Origin: Methylobacterium sp. J-077
GTDB lineage: Bacteria > Pseudomonadota > Alphaproteobacteria > Rhizobiales > Beijerinckiaceae
Reading direction: 5' to 3'
NCBI RefSeq assembly: GCF_022829365.1
Contig: NZ_JAKSYJ010000156.1
Location: forward strand, 1 to 49,735
Length of the DNA: 49,735 nt
Every line of letters begins with the position of its first letter. The stretch's first letter is position 1. This document shows positions 25,541 through 36,348 of this stretch, piece by piece. A program made the position numbers and the translations under genes. Under the pieces are notes generated by a model that was not told the DNA's origin, did no database searches, and was given only the letters and a program-made list of their open reading frames with translations.

Positions 25541-25750
25541 ATGTCAAGCGATACCGAAAAGCACCACGCGCTACTAAGCGGGCTCAAGTCTGCCATTGGA
25601 AAGGGTGACGGCTCTTTCGAGCAGGCCGTCACGAGCGCCTTCGAGCATGTCTTCAAGCACCTGGACCGCCTGAACTCCCACGTCTCGGTCGGGGGACGCG
25701 ATGGCGAGGATCGCCCGCTTCAGGATGGTGAGTCTTCCACCCTGCGATAG
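25541..25750 (+). CDS. Hypothetical protein, 69 aa
   Basis: Small acidic-to-neutral protein with helical segments (HALLSGLKSAIGKGDGSFEQAVTSAFEHVFKHLDRL) and a charged disordered tail. I do not recognise it. The ATG at 25541 has an excellent GAGGA 7 nt upstream, which favours a real gene; the longer frame to 25499 is unnecessary. It lies between the Crp and MHYT kinase genes, on the opposite strand to both. Confidence 0.6.
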   Translation: MSSDTEKHHALLSGLKSAIGKGDGSFEQAVTSAFEHVFKHLDRLNSHVSVGGRDGEDRPLQDGESSTLR

Positions 25751-25866
25751 GCTTCCCAACCCTTCGGAGGCCCACGTCCTCGGCTGCGCCCCGGAAGCAT
25801 CTCGACTACCTCCGAAAGGGGCGCACGACCATGGGATTTCCCGGCGACCGGACCGGGGATTCCGGG

Positions 25867-28533
<2,667 letters not shown>

Positions 28534-28709
28534 GGGAATTCCAGGTGCGTTCCCGCGGGGACATGGCACGAAAACACAGCGGTATCGCGGCAATCGCCCA
28601 TTCGTGAAGAGAACCGTCCATCAGCCACGACGGTGATCCGTAGATTCGATGGTCCCGCGGCCATCCGGACGCAAATCCGCCGGCATCGTAGCACGTATCC
28701 CGGGGCGGT

Positions 28710-28725
28710 CGGGACGTACGTCCCG
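28710..28725. promoter_or_regulatory. 16-bp perfect palindrome in divergent promoter region
   Basis: CGGGACGTACGTCCCG is a perfect inverted repeat located 60 bp before the DUF1236 gene and about 177 bp before the MHYT kinase, which are divergent. It has the size and symmetry of a dimeric regulator's binding site. I do not know the regulator. Confidence 0.45.
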
Positions 28726-28785
28726 GCATCGAAACAATCGCAAGGACCGGCATCCAGCGGCCGCGATTGGCATCAGGGGGATTCC

Positions 28786-29199
28786 ATGAACACCAAGTCC
28801 ATTCTCGCCGCGGCGGCCCTCGCCCTCGCGCTCCCGGCCGTCGCCCAGGCGCAGGGTCTCGTACGCGGCGCGCAGGAAGGTGCCGACGACGGACGCGCGG
28901 CCGGCGGTCCCATCGGGGCGATCGTCGGCGGCGCCATCGGCGCGGCGACCGGCACCGTCAACGGCATTCTCGGCGTCGACGACCGCCCGCGCTTCCGCAC
29001 CTACGTCCGCGGCGAGCGCCGCGCCTCCTACGCTTACGACGGCGACGTCCGGGTCGGCACGGTGCTGCCGTCGGCGGGCGTGAGCTACTACGACGTCCCG
29101 GAGGAATACGGCGCCCGCGGCAGCCGCTACACGGTCGTCAACGGCCGCACGGTGCTCGTCGAGCGCGGCAGCGGCCGCATCGTCGAGATCATCGACTGA
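28786..29199 (+). CDS. DUF1236-type exported protein
   Basis: Secreted or periplasmic protein of 137 aa with a signal peptide (MNTKSILAAAALALALPAVAQA). The mature part begins with a Gly-rich stretch (GGPIGAIVGGAIGAATGTVNGILG), like a glycine zipper, and ends with the DUF1236-like region (VGTVLPSAGVSYYDVPEEYG, then YTVVNGRTVLVERGSGRIVEIID). Function unknown; such proteins are common in Hyphomicrobiales envelopes. The ATG at 28786 has GGGGG 6 nt upstream. Confidence 0.82.
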   Translation: MNTKSILAAAALALALPAVAQAQGLVRGAQEGADDGRAAGGPIGAIVGGAIGAATGTVNGILGVDDRPRFRTYVRGERRASYAYDGDVRVGTVLPSAGVSYYDVPEEYGARGSRYTVVNGRTVLVERGSGRIVEIID

Positions 29200-29278
29200 G
29201 CCACGCGAGGGGGCGACCCGGGCCGAGGTGCCTGGGTCGCTGCCGATCAACGCCGACGGCGTGACCCGCGCAAACGTC

Positions 29279-29470
29279 CTAGAGTAGGAACCGAAGGCAG
29301 GCTGCGACGGCGGCCGTCGAAGCGAGCGGCAGGCCCAGCATCGTGGCCATGGCCCTGGCCCGCATGCCCCGCGGCTCGTTATCGTTGTCCGCGAGCCTGG
29401 CGAGGGTCAGGTGCCAGCGAGCGACGGATGCCTCGACGTCGATGGCTCGGGTCGCGTTCGTGTCGGTCAT
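29279..29470 (-). CDS. Small hypothetical protein with C-terminal membrane segment
   Basis: 63-aa protein with a soluble N-terminal helix (ASVARWHLTLARLADNDNEPRG) and a hydrophobic C-terminus (ATMLGLPLASTAAVAACLRFLL) that could anchor it in a membrane. I do not recognise the family. GGAAAGG about 8 nt before the ATG supports translation. It is convergent with the DUF1236 gene and lies 120 bp downstream of the transglutaminase gene. Confidence 0.5.
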   Translation of the reverse strand: MTDTNATRAIDVEASVARWHLTLARLADNDNEPRGMRARAMATMLGLPLASTAAVAACLRFLL

Positions 29471-29591
29471 GGATCGCCTTTCCGAACGAACCGTCCCATA
29501 GCACGGGATGAGGGGCCTGTCCGCCGAGGCTTGCCCACACGCAATGCCTGCCGATCCGCCAGGGGTCTTTCGACCTCACGGCATGCGATCG

Positions 29592-30437
29592 TCAGCCCCG
29601 GGGCTGCAGCACGAAGTCGTCGGCGACCTCCAGGGTGTGGACGTCGAACTGCGCGAGCAGCGTCGTGCCGAAGCTCGTCGAGATGGCGACGTCGGTGGCA
29701 TCACGCCCGCGGGCGATGACGACCCGCCCTATCCTTCTGGCGTCGTGCCGGGCGTCGAACGTGTACCAGCGAGGTCCCTGCGGGCCGTCGAGGTAGACCT
29801 CGAACCACGCGGAGAAGTCCATCGGGTTGGGGTCCACGGGCACGCCGATGTCGCCGAGGTAGCCCGTGCAGTACCGCGCCGGGATGTTCATGCACCGGCA
29901 CAGGGTGACGGCGAGGTGGGCGAAGTCCCGGCAGACGCCGACCCGTTGGCGGTACCCGTCGAAGGCCGAGCGGGTGGCGTCGGCGAGTTGGTAGTCGAAC
30001 CGGATGCGCTCGTGCACCCAGGTGACGATGGCCTGCACCCGGCCCCAGCCCTCGGGGGCATTGCCGAACAGCGACCAGGCCGTGCCGGCGAGCTTGTCGG
30101 TGTCGCAGTAGCGCGAGCCCAGCAGGTAGACGAGCACTTCGTCCGGTAGGTCCTGGACGGCGATCTGCCGGGCGTCGGGTGCGTAGGCGTCGGGCTCGCC
30201 GCTGTCGGCGATCAGGAAGTCGGCCGAGACCGTGACGCGACCGCCCGGCGCGAGCAGCCGCACGCAGGTGTTGCCGAACCCGTCCGTGTAGGTCCGCGTC
30301 GGCACCTGCGGGTCGACCCGCATCGTGTCAGAGGTCAGCAGGTCGTGGGTGCGGGAGGGGTGGACGTTGAGCTGGTAGATCAGTGGGGTCGGCCCGAACG
30401 TGTCGTAGCCGATGGTGTATCCGGCCCTGATCCTCAT
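29592..30437 (-). CDS. Transglutaminase-like cysteine protease family protein
   Basis: Soluble protein of 281 aa with an N-terminal beta-rich domain (1-140) and a transglutaminase-like core: the catalytic Cys is in RVGVCRDFAH, followed by RYCTGYLGD, then PMDFSAWFEVYL and WYTFDARHD, where the second active-site residues of this subfamily lie. No signal peptide. Members act as cysteine peptidases or amidases; some are linked to circular peptide or siderophore-like pathways, but no such genes are near. It starts at ATG 30437 and is probably expressed alone. Confidence 0.82.
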   Translation of the reverse strand: MRIRAGYTIGYDTFGPTPLIYQLNVHPSRTHDLLTSDTMRVDPQVPTRTYTDGFGNTCVRLLAPGGRVTVSADFLIADSGEPDAYAPDARQIAVQDLPDEVLVYLLGSRYCDTDKLAGTAWSLFGNAPEGWGRVQAIVTWVHERIRFDYQLADATRSAFDGYRQRVGVCRDFAHLAVTLCRCMNIPARYCTGYLGDIGVPVDPNPMDFSAWFEVYLDGPQGPRWYTFDARHDARRIGRVVIARGRDATDVAISTSFGTTLLAQFDVHTLEVADDFVLQPRG

Positions 30438-30531
30438 GTTCGTCCCCGTGGTTGGGAGGTTCGCCGCATCTTCGGTTCGGCGGTGTCCGGCGATGCCTGC
30501 ATGGGCCGTGCCCAGCCCGGGGAAGACCGGC

Positions 30532-31308
30532 TCAAAGCGTGAGCAGCAACGCGGCGTACCCGACGGCCCCGAGCGCGAAGGCCCAGAACCGGCTCTGCCG
30601 CTCGCTCGGCACCTCGTCCTTAAGGACGTTCAGGATCACGCCGCCGCCGAGGAAGGCCGTCAGTGCGGCGATGGCCGCGTCCGACACCACCGTCACCGCG
30701 CCGACGAGGAACCCCGCGACTACGGCGGCGACCAGTACCCAACGTCCGGTCCTGCGGTATGCCGCCTTGTGGTCGTCGTTCAAGCCGTAGTCGGTGACCA
30801 CGAAATGCAGGGCCATCGCCACGGTGAAGAACGCCAGGGAGGCGACGCCCGTCGTCTCGCGATGCAGGAGGAGGTAGCCGACGAGCGCGTTGTAGAGGCC
30901 GAAGGACCCCATGTGGATCCAGAACACCCCGGCCCCGGTGCCGACCTCGGCCGTCGGGTCGGAACCCCGGGCGTCGGTGACCGGGATGCCGGCACGGCGC
31001 GAGCGGTCGACCTTGGCCAGCCTGTCCAGCCCGTAGAAGGCCATCAGGCCGCCGAGCGCGATCAGGTAGACATGCCGCTCCGAGAAGCCCCCGAGGGTGC
31101 CGCCGGCCATGCGGCCGACGCTGGCCTCGCCGCTGGCCAACTCAGGCAGGAAGTGCACGAAGACGTAGGCCACCGCGACCCCGCCGGCCGCCGACAGCCA
31201 GACGCTCCTGGGCGAGCCGTCCAGGAACCGCAAGGACGGCGTCACGACATGCACGACCGCGAGCACGACCGCCGCAAGAGTGGTGAGGACCAGGATGGAT
31301 ACCGTCAT
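30532..31308 (-). CDS. ZIP-like integral membrane protein
   Basis: Membrane protein of 258 aa with about seven or eight helices. Histidine and acidic residues inside helices (VFVHFLPEL near residue 50, FWIHMGSFGLYN, MALHFVVTDYGL) and the last pair of helices (FLGGGVILNVLKDEVPSE) resemble ZIP-type metal transporters, but the canonical HNxxE metal site is not clear. It could transport a divalent metal or be a degenerate member with another role. The stop of the coiled-coil gene upstream is 11 bp from its start, so the two are probably co-transcribed. Confidence 0.68.
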   Translation of the reverse strand: MTVSILVLTTLAAVVLAVVHVVTPSLRFLDGSPRSVWLSAAGGVAVAYVFVHFLPELASGEASVGRMAGGTLGGFSERHVYLIALGGLMAFYGLDRLAKVDRSRRAGIPVTDARGSDPTAEVGTGAGVFWIHMGSFGLYNALVGYLLLHRETTGVASLAFFTVAMALHFVVTDYGLNDDHKAAYRRTGRWVLVAAVVAGFLVGAVTVVSDAAIAALTAFLGGGVILNVLKDEVPSERQSRFWAFALGAVGYAALLLTL

Positions 31309-31319
31309 ACGGATGCGGT

Positions 31320-32492
31320 TCAGTTCGCCCTAGGTGCGGCGGCCGGCGCCGGCGGCTGGGACGGAGCGGGGGGCACGGTCGTCGGCGGGGGCTGATCCGA
31401 AAGCCGCTGACGCACATCGGCGAGCTGAGCCTGCGCCGCCGAGAGTTCCTGCCGGGTCGTCCCGAGGCGGTCGTCGAGGGTGGCCATCTCCTTGTTGCGG
31501 CCGGCGAGCGTCTCGGTCAACGTCGCGAGCTGCGCCTGGGCGTCGGCCTGCTGCTTCCGGAGCGCCTCCACCGCCGAGGTCACGGCGTTGCGGTCGGTCG
31601 TTAGCTTCTGGATGGTCTGCTCGGCCTGCCCACGTTCGGAGATCACCCGGTCCCTCTCAGACTCGGCGGTGGCCAGATCGGCCTGGGTCGACGCCAGCCC
31701 ATCCTTGGCCTGCTGCAGTTGCTGCCCGACCTGGGCGATCTCGGCGGTCAGCTTGTCCCTACTGGCGTTCAGGCCGGCGATGGCCTGCGCCAGGTCGTCC
31801 CGTTGCTTCCCGGCCTGCTCGGTGGCGGTCCTGGCGTCGGCCAATTCCTTCTGAGCCGAGGCTGAACCTTCCCGGGCCTTCTGCTGCCTTTCCTCGGCTT
31901 TGGCGAGATCGGTGGTCTTGGCCGTCGCCTCCTGGGACATCGCGGCGATGTCGGCACGCAGCTTGGCCTCCTGCTGGCGCGTCTCCTCCAGGCGGCGCCC
32001 GACGTCGGCGAGCTCCTTCGTGCGTGCCGTCGCCGCCTGCTCGGCCGCGGTGGTGGCTTCCCTCATCGGCGCGAGCTTCTGCTCGGCCTGGGTGACCTGC
32101 GCCTGAAGGTCGGCCAACTTCCTGGCCTCCGCCTCGGATGCCGCCTTCGCCTCCACTGCCTTGCCCTCCGCTGCCTGCCGCTCCGATACGAGGCTCACTG
32201 ACTTGGCCTTGGCCTGCTCGCCGGCCTGGGTCGCGTCCCGGTCCTGTTGCTGGGCCGTGGCGATCCTGGCCTGGAGCGCGGCCAAAGTGCCGGCAGTCGA
32301 CCGCTGCTGGTCGAGGTCCGTCTGTAGGGCCGTCCGCTGGCTCTCCAACTCGCCGATGCGGTGGTCCCTGGCGCCGCGTTGCCTGGCGCCGGCGATAGAG
32401 GCCACGACCAGCCAGAGAAGCAGCACCGCGGCGATGACGGCGAGGCTGAACGGGAGGGGTCGGCGCAGTTCCGAGCGATAGTCGATAGCCAT
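31320..32492 (-). CDS. Membrane-anchored coiled-coil protein
   Basis: Protein of 390 aa with one N-terminal membrane helix (PFSLAVIAAVLLLWLVVASIAG), a coiled coil of about 300 residues with repeated Gln/Ala/Glu heptads (for example QQRSTAGTLAALQARIATAQ), and a short Pro-rich tail (PPPTTVPPAP). There is no enzymatic domain. The anchor-plus-rod layout suits a scaffold spanning the periplasm or lying under the membrane, but I cannot assign a role. It lies in the run of minus-strand envelope genes between the aquaporin group and the ZIP-like protein. Confidence 0.7.
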   Translation of the reverse strand: MAIDYRSELRRPLPFSLAVIAAVLLLWLVVASIAGARQRGARDHRIGELESQRTALQTDLDQQRSTAGTLAALQARIATAQQQDRDATQAGEQAKAKSVSLVSERQAAEGKAVEAKAASEAEARKLADLQAQVTQAEQKLAPMREATTAAEQAATARTKELADVGRRLEETRQQEAKLRADIAAMSQEATAKTTDLAKAEERQQKAREGSASAQKELADARTATEQAGKQRDDLAQAIAGLNASRDKLTAEIAQVGQQLQQAKDGLASTQADLATAESERDRVISERGQAEQTIQKLTTDRNAVTSAVEALRKQQADAQAQLATLTETLAGRNKEMATLDDRLGTTRQELSAAQAQLADVRQRLSDQPPPTTVPPAPSQPPAPAAAPRAN

Positions 32493-32522
32493 TGCGGTCT
32501 CGCGGGCTTGGAGGGTTTGGGG

Positions 32523-32834
32523 TCAGATCGAGGAGGCGGCCTCGCCCGGGGTCGGTTCGGTGGCTGCGGCGCCCGGCTCGGGACCGCGAACGGGCGGGAC
32601 CGAGCCTGCATGTGCCGCCTCGACCAGGGAGCCGATCATCGTCAGGAGAGCGCGGTGCTCCGGCGATCCGTTCCCGGAGGCGAGGAAGGCCGTGAGCTCG
32701 ATCCGGGACGGCGAGCCCCCGGACGGTCCGTTCGGCTCGTGGAAGACGAACACGTCGGCCGTGTCGTCGCCGTGGCAGAGGAACCACCGGTCGTCGTTGC
32801 CACTGGCATGGATCTGCGTTCGCATGGTCGGCAT
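32523..32834 (-). CDS. Hypothetical protein, 103 aa
   Basis: The first 80 residues look folded (DDRWFLCHGDDTADVFVFHEP, then RIELTAFLASGNGSPEHRALLTMIGSLV), with a proline- and glutamate-rich tail. No membrane segment or known domain. It sits 25 bp after the aquaporin stop and 30 bp before the coiled-coil gene on the same strand, so it is probably part of the same transcript. Confidence 0.6.
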   Translation of the reverse strand: MPTMRTQIHASGNDDRWFLCHGDDTADVFVFHEPNGPSGGSPSRIELTAFLASGNGSPEHRALLTMIGSLVEAAHAGSVPPVRGPEPGAAATEPTPGEAASSI

Positions 32835-32858
32835 CGGCGGGCCCCTCCGGTGGTGGCG

Positions 32859-33629
32859 CTAGAACTCTGTCGGCTTGATGCCGGCCTTCTCCAGGCGCTG
32901 CTCAAGCTCGGCCGGCAAGGCTTGTACCGCCTGCCGCACGGGCATCTGCACCACGGGGTCGAGGGCGCGCATCATCGAGTACAGCCCGGCCGCGGCCGCC
33001 CCACCGAGGAGCGGGGCGAGTACGAACAGCCAGAGCTGCCCCACCGCGTCCCAGCCGGCGAACAGGGCCGGCCCGATGCTGCGGGCCGGGTTGACCGAGG
33101 TGTTGGTCACCGGGATCGAGACGAGGTGGATCACGGTCAGGGCGGCGCCGATGGCGAGCCCCGCGAAGCCCACCGGCGCCTTCAGGTCGGTCGCCCCGAG
33201 GATGGTCAGGACGAGGAGCGCCGTCAGCACGAACTCGACGATGAACGCCGCCGTCATGTTGTAGTGGCCCGGCGAGCGCGTGTCGTCGCCGTTCGCAGCG
33301 AAGCCCGAGGCGACGTCGAAGCCCGGATGGCCCTGCGCGACGACGTAGAGGAGGGAGGCGGCGACGACCGCGCCGAGGACCTGGGCGGCCAGGTAGCCGG
33401 GCAGGCGCGCGGCATCGAACTTCCGGCTCAGGGTCAGGCCCAGCGTGACAGCGGGATTGAGATGGCAGCCCGAAATCGGACCCAACGCGTAGATCATCGC
33501 CATCAAGACGAAGCCGAACGACAGCGCGACCCCGGCGTAGCCGATGTGGTCGGCTGCCAAGACGGCGCTGCCGCAGCCGCTGAACACCAGGACGAAGGTG
33601 CCGATGAACTCCGCGAGGTAGGGACGCAT
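32859..33629 (-). CDS. Aquaporin (MIP family)
   Basis: Channel protein of 256 aa with six membrane helices and both half-helix NPA motifs: CHLNPAVTLG and TSVNPARSIG. The arginine after the second NPA (NPARS) marks a water-selective channel like AqpZ rather than a glycerol facilitator. It would allow rapid water flow across the inner membrane under osmotic or drying stress. The C-terminus has an added soluble tail (PAELEQRLEKAGIKPTEF). The ATG at 33629 overlaps the DUF3618 stop by one base (TGATG), so the two are coupled; a longer frame to 33755 overlaps that gene and is not used. Confidence 0.9.
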   Translation of the reverse strand: MRPYLAEFIGTFVLVFSGCGSAVLAADHIGYAGVALSFGFVLMAMIYALGPISGCHLNPAVTLGLTLSRKFDAARLPGYLAAQVLGAVVAASLLYVVAQGHPGFDVASGFAANGDDTRSPGHYNMTAAFIVEFVLTALLVLTILGATDLKAPVGFAGLAIGAALTVIHLVSIPVTNTSVNPARSIGPALFAGWDAVGQLWLFVLAPLLGGAAAAGLYSMMRALDPVVQMPVRQAVQALPAELEQRLEKAGIKPTEF

Positions 33630-33964
33630 CAGCGGGAGTCCATCGGGGTGGAGGTGACCGCCGCCGCGGCGTACCGGTCGGGATCGCGCACGGCGCGGTA
33701 GGTCGTCGACGCACGCGGCCCCATGCCCTTGAGCAGCATCACGGCACCGAGGCACATCAGCAGCACCGGCACCGGGTTGCGTCGGACCGCCGCCAACGCG
33801 CCGTCGTAGAGGCCGGCCCCTGTCGCGTCGCGCCGGACGGTGCCGAGCACGTCCTCTGCGATCCCGGTGGGGGTGAGGCGCTGGGTCAGCCTGTCCAGCG
33901 TCCGGTCCAGGCGGCCACGGCTCGCTTCGATCTCACGCTCCAAGCCATCTGCGTCACTCGTCAT
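33629..33964 (-). CDS. DUF3618 family protein
   Basis: Small protein of 111 aa with an N-terminal charged helix of DUF3618 type (LEREIEASRGRLDRTLDRLTQRL), then a hydrophobic segment (PVPVLLMCLGAVMLL) and a charged tail. DUF3618 proteins are commonly encoded with phage-holin-like and nutrient-deprivation-induced membrane proteins, as here, and are thought to work at the inner membrane. Its start overlaps the holin-like gene by 11 bp. Confidence 0.78.
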   Translation of the reverse strand: MTSDADGLEREIEASRGRLDRTLDRLTQRLTPTGIAEDVLGTVRRDATGAGLYDGALAAVRRNPVPVLLMCLGAVMLLKGMGPRASTTYRAVRDPDRYAAAAVTSTPMDSR

Positions 33965-34361
33965 GCGTCACGTGCTCCTTGATGACGACGGCATCCTGCC
34001 GGAGCTGCCGGCCCGTCCGCGTCGGGATGAGCCCGTCGACCGTGAACCGGCTCTTGGCCATCAGTGCCATGACGACGCCGATGACGAGGAAGGCAGTGCC
34101 GACGATCAGGGCGGCGAGCGCCTCCGAGCCGACGACGGTGGCGAGCCACTTCATCAGGGCGTCGACCAACGCCAGGAAACCGACGACGGCGAACACGGCC
34201 GCGCCGGCCATCGACGCGAGGCCGACGATCAGGCGGCGCAGGTTGTCCGCCATCTCCTGACGGAACAGGGCGATCTCGCCCCGCAGGACATCGCCGGCAC
34301 CGCGGAGTGCCTCGGCCATCAGGCCCTGGAGTCCGCCGGACGGCGGGGGAACGGCGCTCAC
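33954..34361 (-). CDS. Phage-holin-III-like (DUF1469) membrane protein
   Basis: Membrane protein of 135 aa with an N-terminal amphipathic helix (LRGEIALFRQEMADNLRRL) and two membrane helices (GLASMAGAAVFAVVGFLALV and ALIVGTAFLVIGVVMALM). This matches the actinobacteriophage-holin-III/DUF1469 group, which in bacteria is usually a chromosomal stress gene rather than a lysis protein; no phage genes are nearby. Translation begins at GTG 34361, overlapping the preceding stop as GTGA. Confidence 0.78.
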   Translation of the reverse strand: MSAVPPPSGGLQGLMAEALRGAGDVLRGEIALFRQEMADNLRRLIVGLASMAGAAVFAVVGFLALVDALMKWLATVVGSEALAALIVGTAFLVIGVVMALMAKSRFTVDGLIPTRTGRQLRQDAVVIKEHVTHDE

Positions 34362-34804
34362 GGATACCCGCCCCAGGGCTGCCTGGGCTCACCACGGGAC
34401 ATGAGCGCATCGCCGTTCCCGGACCGCAGGAGGTGGAAAGTGCCATACCCCAGCGCACCAGCCACCAGGGCCGTCGCCAGCGGGTTGCCTCGCGACACCG
34501 CTTCGGCGTCGCGAAGGAGTTCGCGCAAGCCACGGCGTGCGACGTGGTCCGAGAGCGCGTCGAGGTTGTCGGCGACCTTGTGGACGAAGGGCTTCGCCCG
34601 CGCCTGTCCGTCAAGCTCGTCGCTGCCTGAACGCAGCGCCCTGGCGAGCTCGGACAGGAAGCCGGCCGCCTCGGTCCTGCGCCGGTCGGCATAGCCGCTC
34701 GCCTGATCACGCACGGCGTCTGCCAGGCCCGCCGGCGAGCGCGCCGCCTGCATAGGGCCGTCGGCGGCGGGTGATGGTCCCACAGATCGGGTCGGATCGT
34801 TCAT
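34358..34804 (-). CDS. Hypothetical stress-associated membrane protein
   Basis: Protein of 148 aa: an N-terminal disordered stretch, a long helix with regularly spaced charges (ADRRRTEAAGFLSELARAL, then VADNLDALSDHVARRGLREL), and one short membrane segment (NPLATALVAGALGYGTFHLL). It resembles the nutrient-deprivation-induced proteins often found with DUF3618 and holin-like genes. First gene of the overlapping set 34804-32859; its end overlaps the holin-like gene by 4 nt. Confidence 0.65.
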   Translation of the reverse strand: MNDPTRSVGPSPAADGPMQAARSPAGLADAVRDQASGYADRRRTEAAGFLSELARALRSGSDELDGQARAKPFVHKVADNLDALSDHVARRGLRELLRDAEAVSRGNPLATALVAGALGYGTFHLLRSGNGDALMSRGEPRQPWGGYP

Positions 34805-34850
34805 GGTGCTGCTCTGGACCTGCGGGACGATGTTGGAACGGGGGACCGAC

Positions 34851-35213
34851 CTAGCGGCGACCGTGGACGACCATCGCGAGGAGGTAGCCGAGTGCGCCCG
34901 CCATCGCCGCCATCATCAGCGGGGACTCCTTGGCGTAGCTCGTGACCGTGTCGGCGCCCTGGCGGTAGGCGCGCTCGGCGTCGGGGAAGGCGTCGCGGCC
35001 CTGCTTGAGCGCGCCCTGCGCAAGATCGCCGGCCTGGTCGGCCACGTCTCGGACGGCGTCCTTAGCCTGCCCGTACAGGTTCTCGACGTTACCCTTGGCT
35101 TCATTGGCGGCGCCTTTGGCCTTCGTCTCGCGGTCGCCGGTCACGTCGCCAACGGCGCCCTGGACCTTGCCGCCGAACTCCTTCGCGGCACCGGTGATGC
35201 GGTTCTCGTCCAT
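34851..35213 (-). CDS. CsbD-like stress protein with membrane helix
   Basis: Protein of 120 aa starting with the CsbD domain (MDENRITGAAKEFGGKV, then GDRETKAKGAANEAKG), followed by a second amphipathic helix region and a C-terminal hydrophobic segment (SPLMMAAMAGALGYLLAMVV). CsbD proteins are general-stress proteins of unknown activity; the membrane tail is a common proteobacterial addition. The ATG at 35213 has AGGAGA 7 nt upstream, which rejects a longer start at 35267. Confidence 0.85.
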   Translation of the reverse strand: MDENRITGAAKEFGGKVQGAVGDVTGDRETKAKGAANEAKGNVENLYGQAKDAVRDVADQAGDLAQGALKQGRDAFPDAERAYRQGADTVTSYAKESPLMMAAMAGALGYLLAMVVHGRR

Positions 35214-35232
35214 GGGTGTTCTCCTGAGTGAG

Positions 35233-35259
35233 GCCGGACGCGCGGGATGCGCGTCCGGC
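35233..35259 (-). terminator. Strong GC hairpin between two stress genes
   Basis: An 11-bp perfect stem (GCCGGACGCGC / GCGCGTCCGGC) closes a 5-nt loop (GGGAT). It lies 17 bp beyond the Lys/Ala/His-rich gene and 20 bp before csbD. No T-run follows on either strand, so it could be a weak or factor-assisted terminator, a processing signal or an mRNA stabiliser. Confidence 0.5.
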
Positions 35260-35276
35260 GGTTGCATGGGGTCGCG

Positions 35277-35468
35277 TTACTTCTTGGCGCTTTTGCCGTG
35301 GGCCTTGGTCGAGCTCTCGTGCGCCTTCTCGGAGTGGCCGTGGGCCTCCTTGGAGTGCTTGGCGGCCTTCTCCTCGTCGCCCTTCTCGTGGTGCTCTGCT
35401 GCGGTCTTGTGCGACTTGGCGGCGGCCTCGTGGTGCTTGGCGGCCTCGTCGTGCGCGGTCTTGGCCAT
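35277..35468 (-). CDS. Lys/Ala/His-rich repetitive stress protein
   Basis: Low-complexity protein of 63 aa made only of Ala, Lys, His, Glu, Ser and a few others, with near-repeats such as AAKHHEAAAKSHKTAAEHH and KAAKHSKEAHGHSEKAHESS. It is hydrophilic and probably a single long helix or disordered until bound, like plant LEA-type or histone-H1-like stress proteins. The reading frame and its setting among desiccation and stress genes support a real gene. Function unknown. Confidence 0.68.
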   Translation of the reverse strand: MAKTAHDEAAKHHEAAAKSHKTAAEHHEKGDEEKAAKHSKEAHGHSEKAHESSTKAHGKSAKK

Positions 35469-35580
35469 GGTGGTTTTCCTCGGATGGCACCGTCACGGTG
35501 CTCGTTACGGTCGTGTCGACCGGCGCGTCCGGACGGGACGGATCCCGACCGGCGTGCGGGGTGTCCTCAGGCGCGCCGCC

Positions 35581-35964
35581 TCAGAGGGCGGGCAGCCTGC
35601 CGTCGGGGGTGTAGCGGTCCACCGCCGAGGGAAGCTCCCGGGAGAGCCTGGAAAGCAGTTCGTCGTGCGACAGCCCGGTCTGCCGAGACAGGGCGTCCAT
35701 GACATCGGGACCGATGGCCTGGCGCAGCTGGGGCGAGGCGATCTCGTGGGTGGGACCGTGGTTCACCCAGGAATCGGCGGCCGCGCCGTGGCCGTTCTGC
35801 CGGAAGCTCTCGACCATCTGACCCAGGCCCCCGCCGAGCACGTTGCCGACGCCGGCCCCGCCGAGCGCACCGCCGATGTTGCCGAGCAGGCCCCCGAGGC
35901 CGGCCTGGCCGGGCACGGCGAGCAGGCCGAGCAGGGCGGTCATGGAGGGAAAGCCGTCACTCAT
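35581..35964 (-). CDS. YidB-like (DUF937) family protein
   Basis: Protein of 127 aa with a Gly-rich first half ([30 protein letters not shown]) and the YidB-type C-terminal domain ([23 protein letters not shown], then [30 protein letters not shown]). The role of YidB proteins is unknown; they recur in stress regions. It sits alone between the Lys/Ala/His-rich gene and a small Cys-rich gene, 45 bp downstream of the latter. Confidence 0.83.
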   Translation of the reverse strand: MSDGFPSMTALLGLLAVPGQAGLGGLLGNIGGALGGAGVGNVLGGGLGQMVESFRQNGHGAAADSWVNHGPTHEIASPQLRQAIGPDVMDALSRQTGLSHDELLSRLSRELPSAVDRYTPDGRLPAL

Positions 35965-36009
35965 GTTCGTTCTCCCGTTCGGGTGTGCGAGGTACGGGTT
36001 CCTGGCGGC

Positions 36010-36267
36010 TCAGGACCTCGAACCGGTTCCCTTGGACGCCTTGTATTCGTCGATGGCGGTCCGGCAGCCGGGCGAGAGCTTGCCCATGTTCCTGCGGAAG
36101 CACGCCACCACCTCCGACCCCTTCGGATCCATGCCGTTGCAAAGGCTGAGATAGTCCCCGGAGCAGAACGTCCGGAGATGGCCCGTGGCGGCATCGTTGC
36201 CCTGGGCACCGGCGGAGCCGGCCGCCATGACGAAGGAAAGGAAAAGGAAGCGAGTGATGCGGATCAT
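36010..36267 (-). CDS. Small secreted cysteine-rich protein
   Basis: 85-aa protein with a signal peptide (MIRITRFLFLSFVMAAGSAGA) and a mature domain with four cysteines spaced as C-x8-C-x12-C-x11-C (TFCSGDYLSLCNG, VACFRRNMGKLSPGCRTAI), resembling one eukaryotic-type cysteine-rich repeat also found in proteobacterial exported proteins. It is probably periplasmic with two disulfides. Function unknown. Confidence 0.68.
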   Translation of the reverse strand: MIRITRFLFLSFVMAAGSAGAQGNDAATGHLRTFCSGDYLSLCNGMDPKGSEVVACFRRNMGKLSPGCRTAIDEYKASKGTGSRS

Positions 36268-36348
36268 GGGGCGGGGGCCGTGCTCGATGCTTGCCTGGGG
36301 TTCGTTCTTCGGAAAGGAGGGGCCACGGGACCCCTCCCGATCCCTTGA

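Noticed and set aside
33954..34361. Holin-like gene as evidence for a prophage
   Set aside because: No other phage genes are nearby, and DUF1469/holin-III proteins with DUF3618 are usual chromosomal stress genes.
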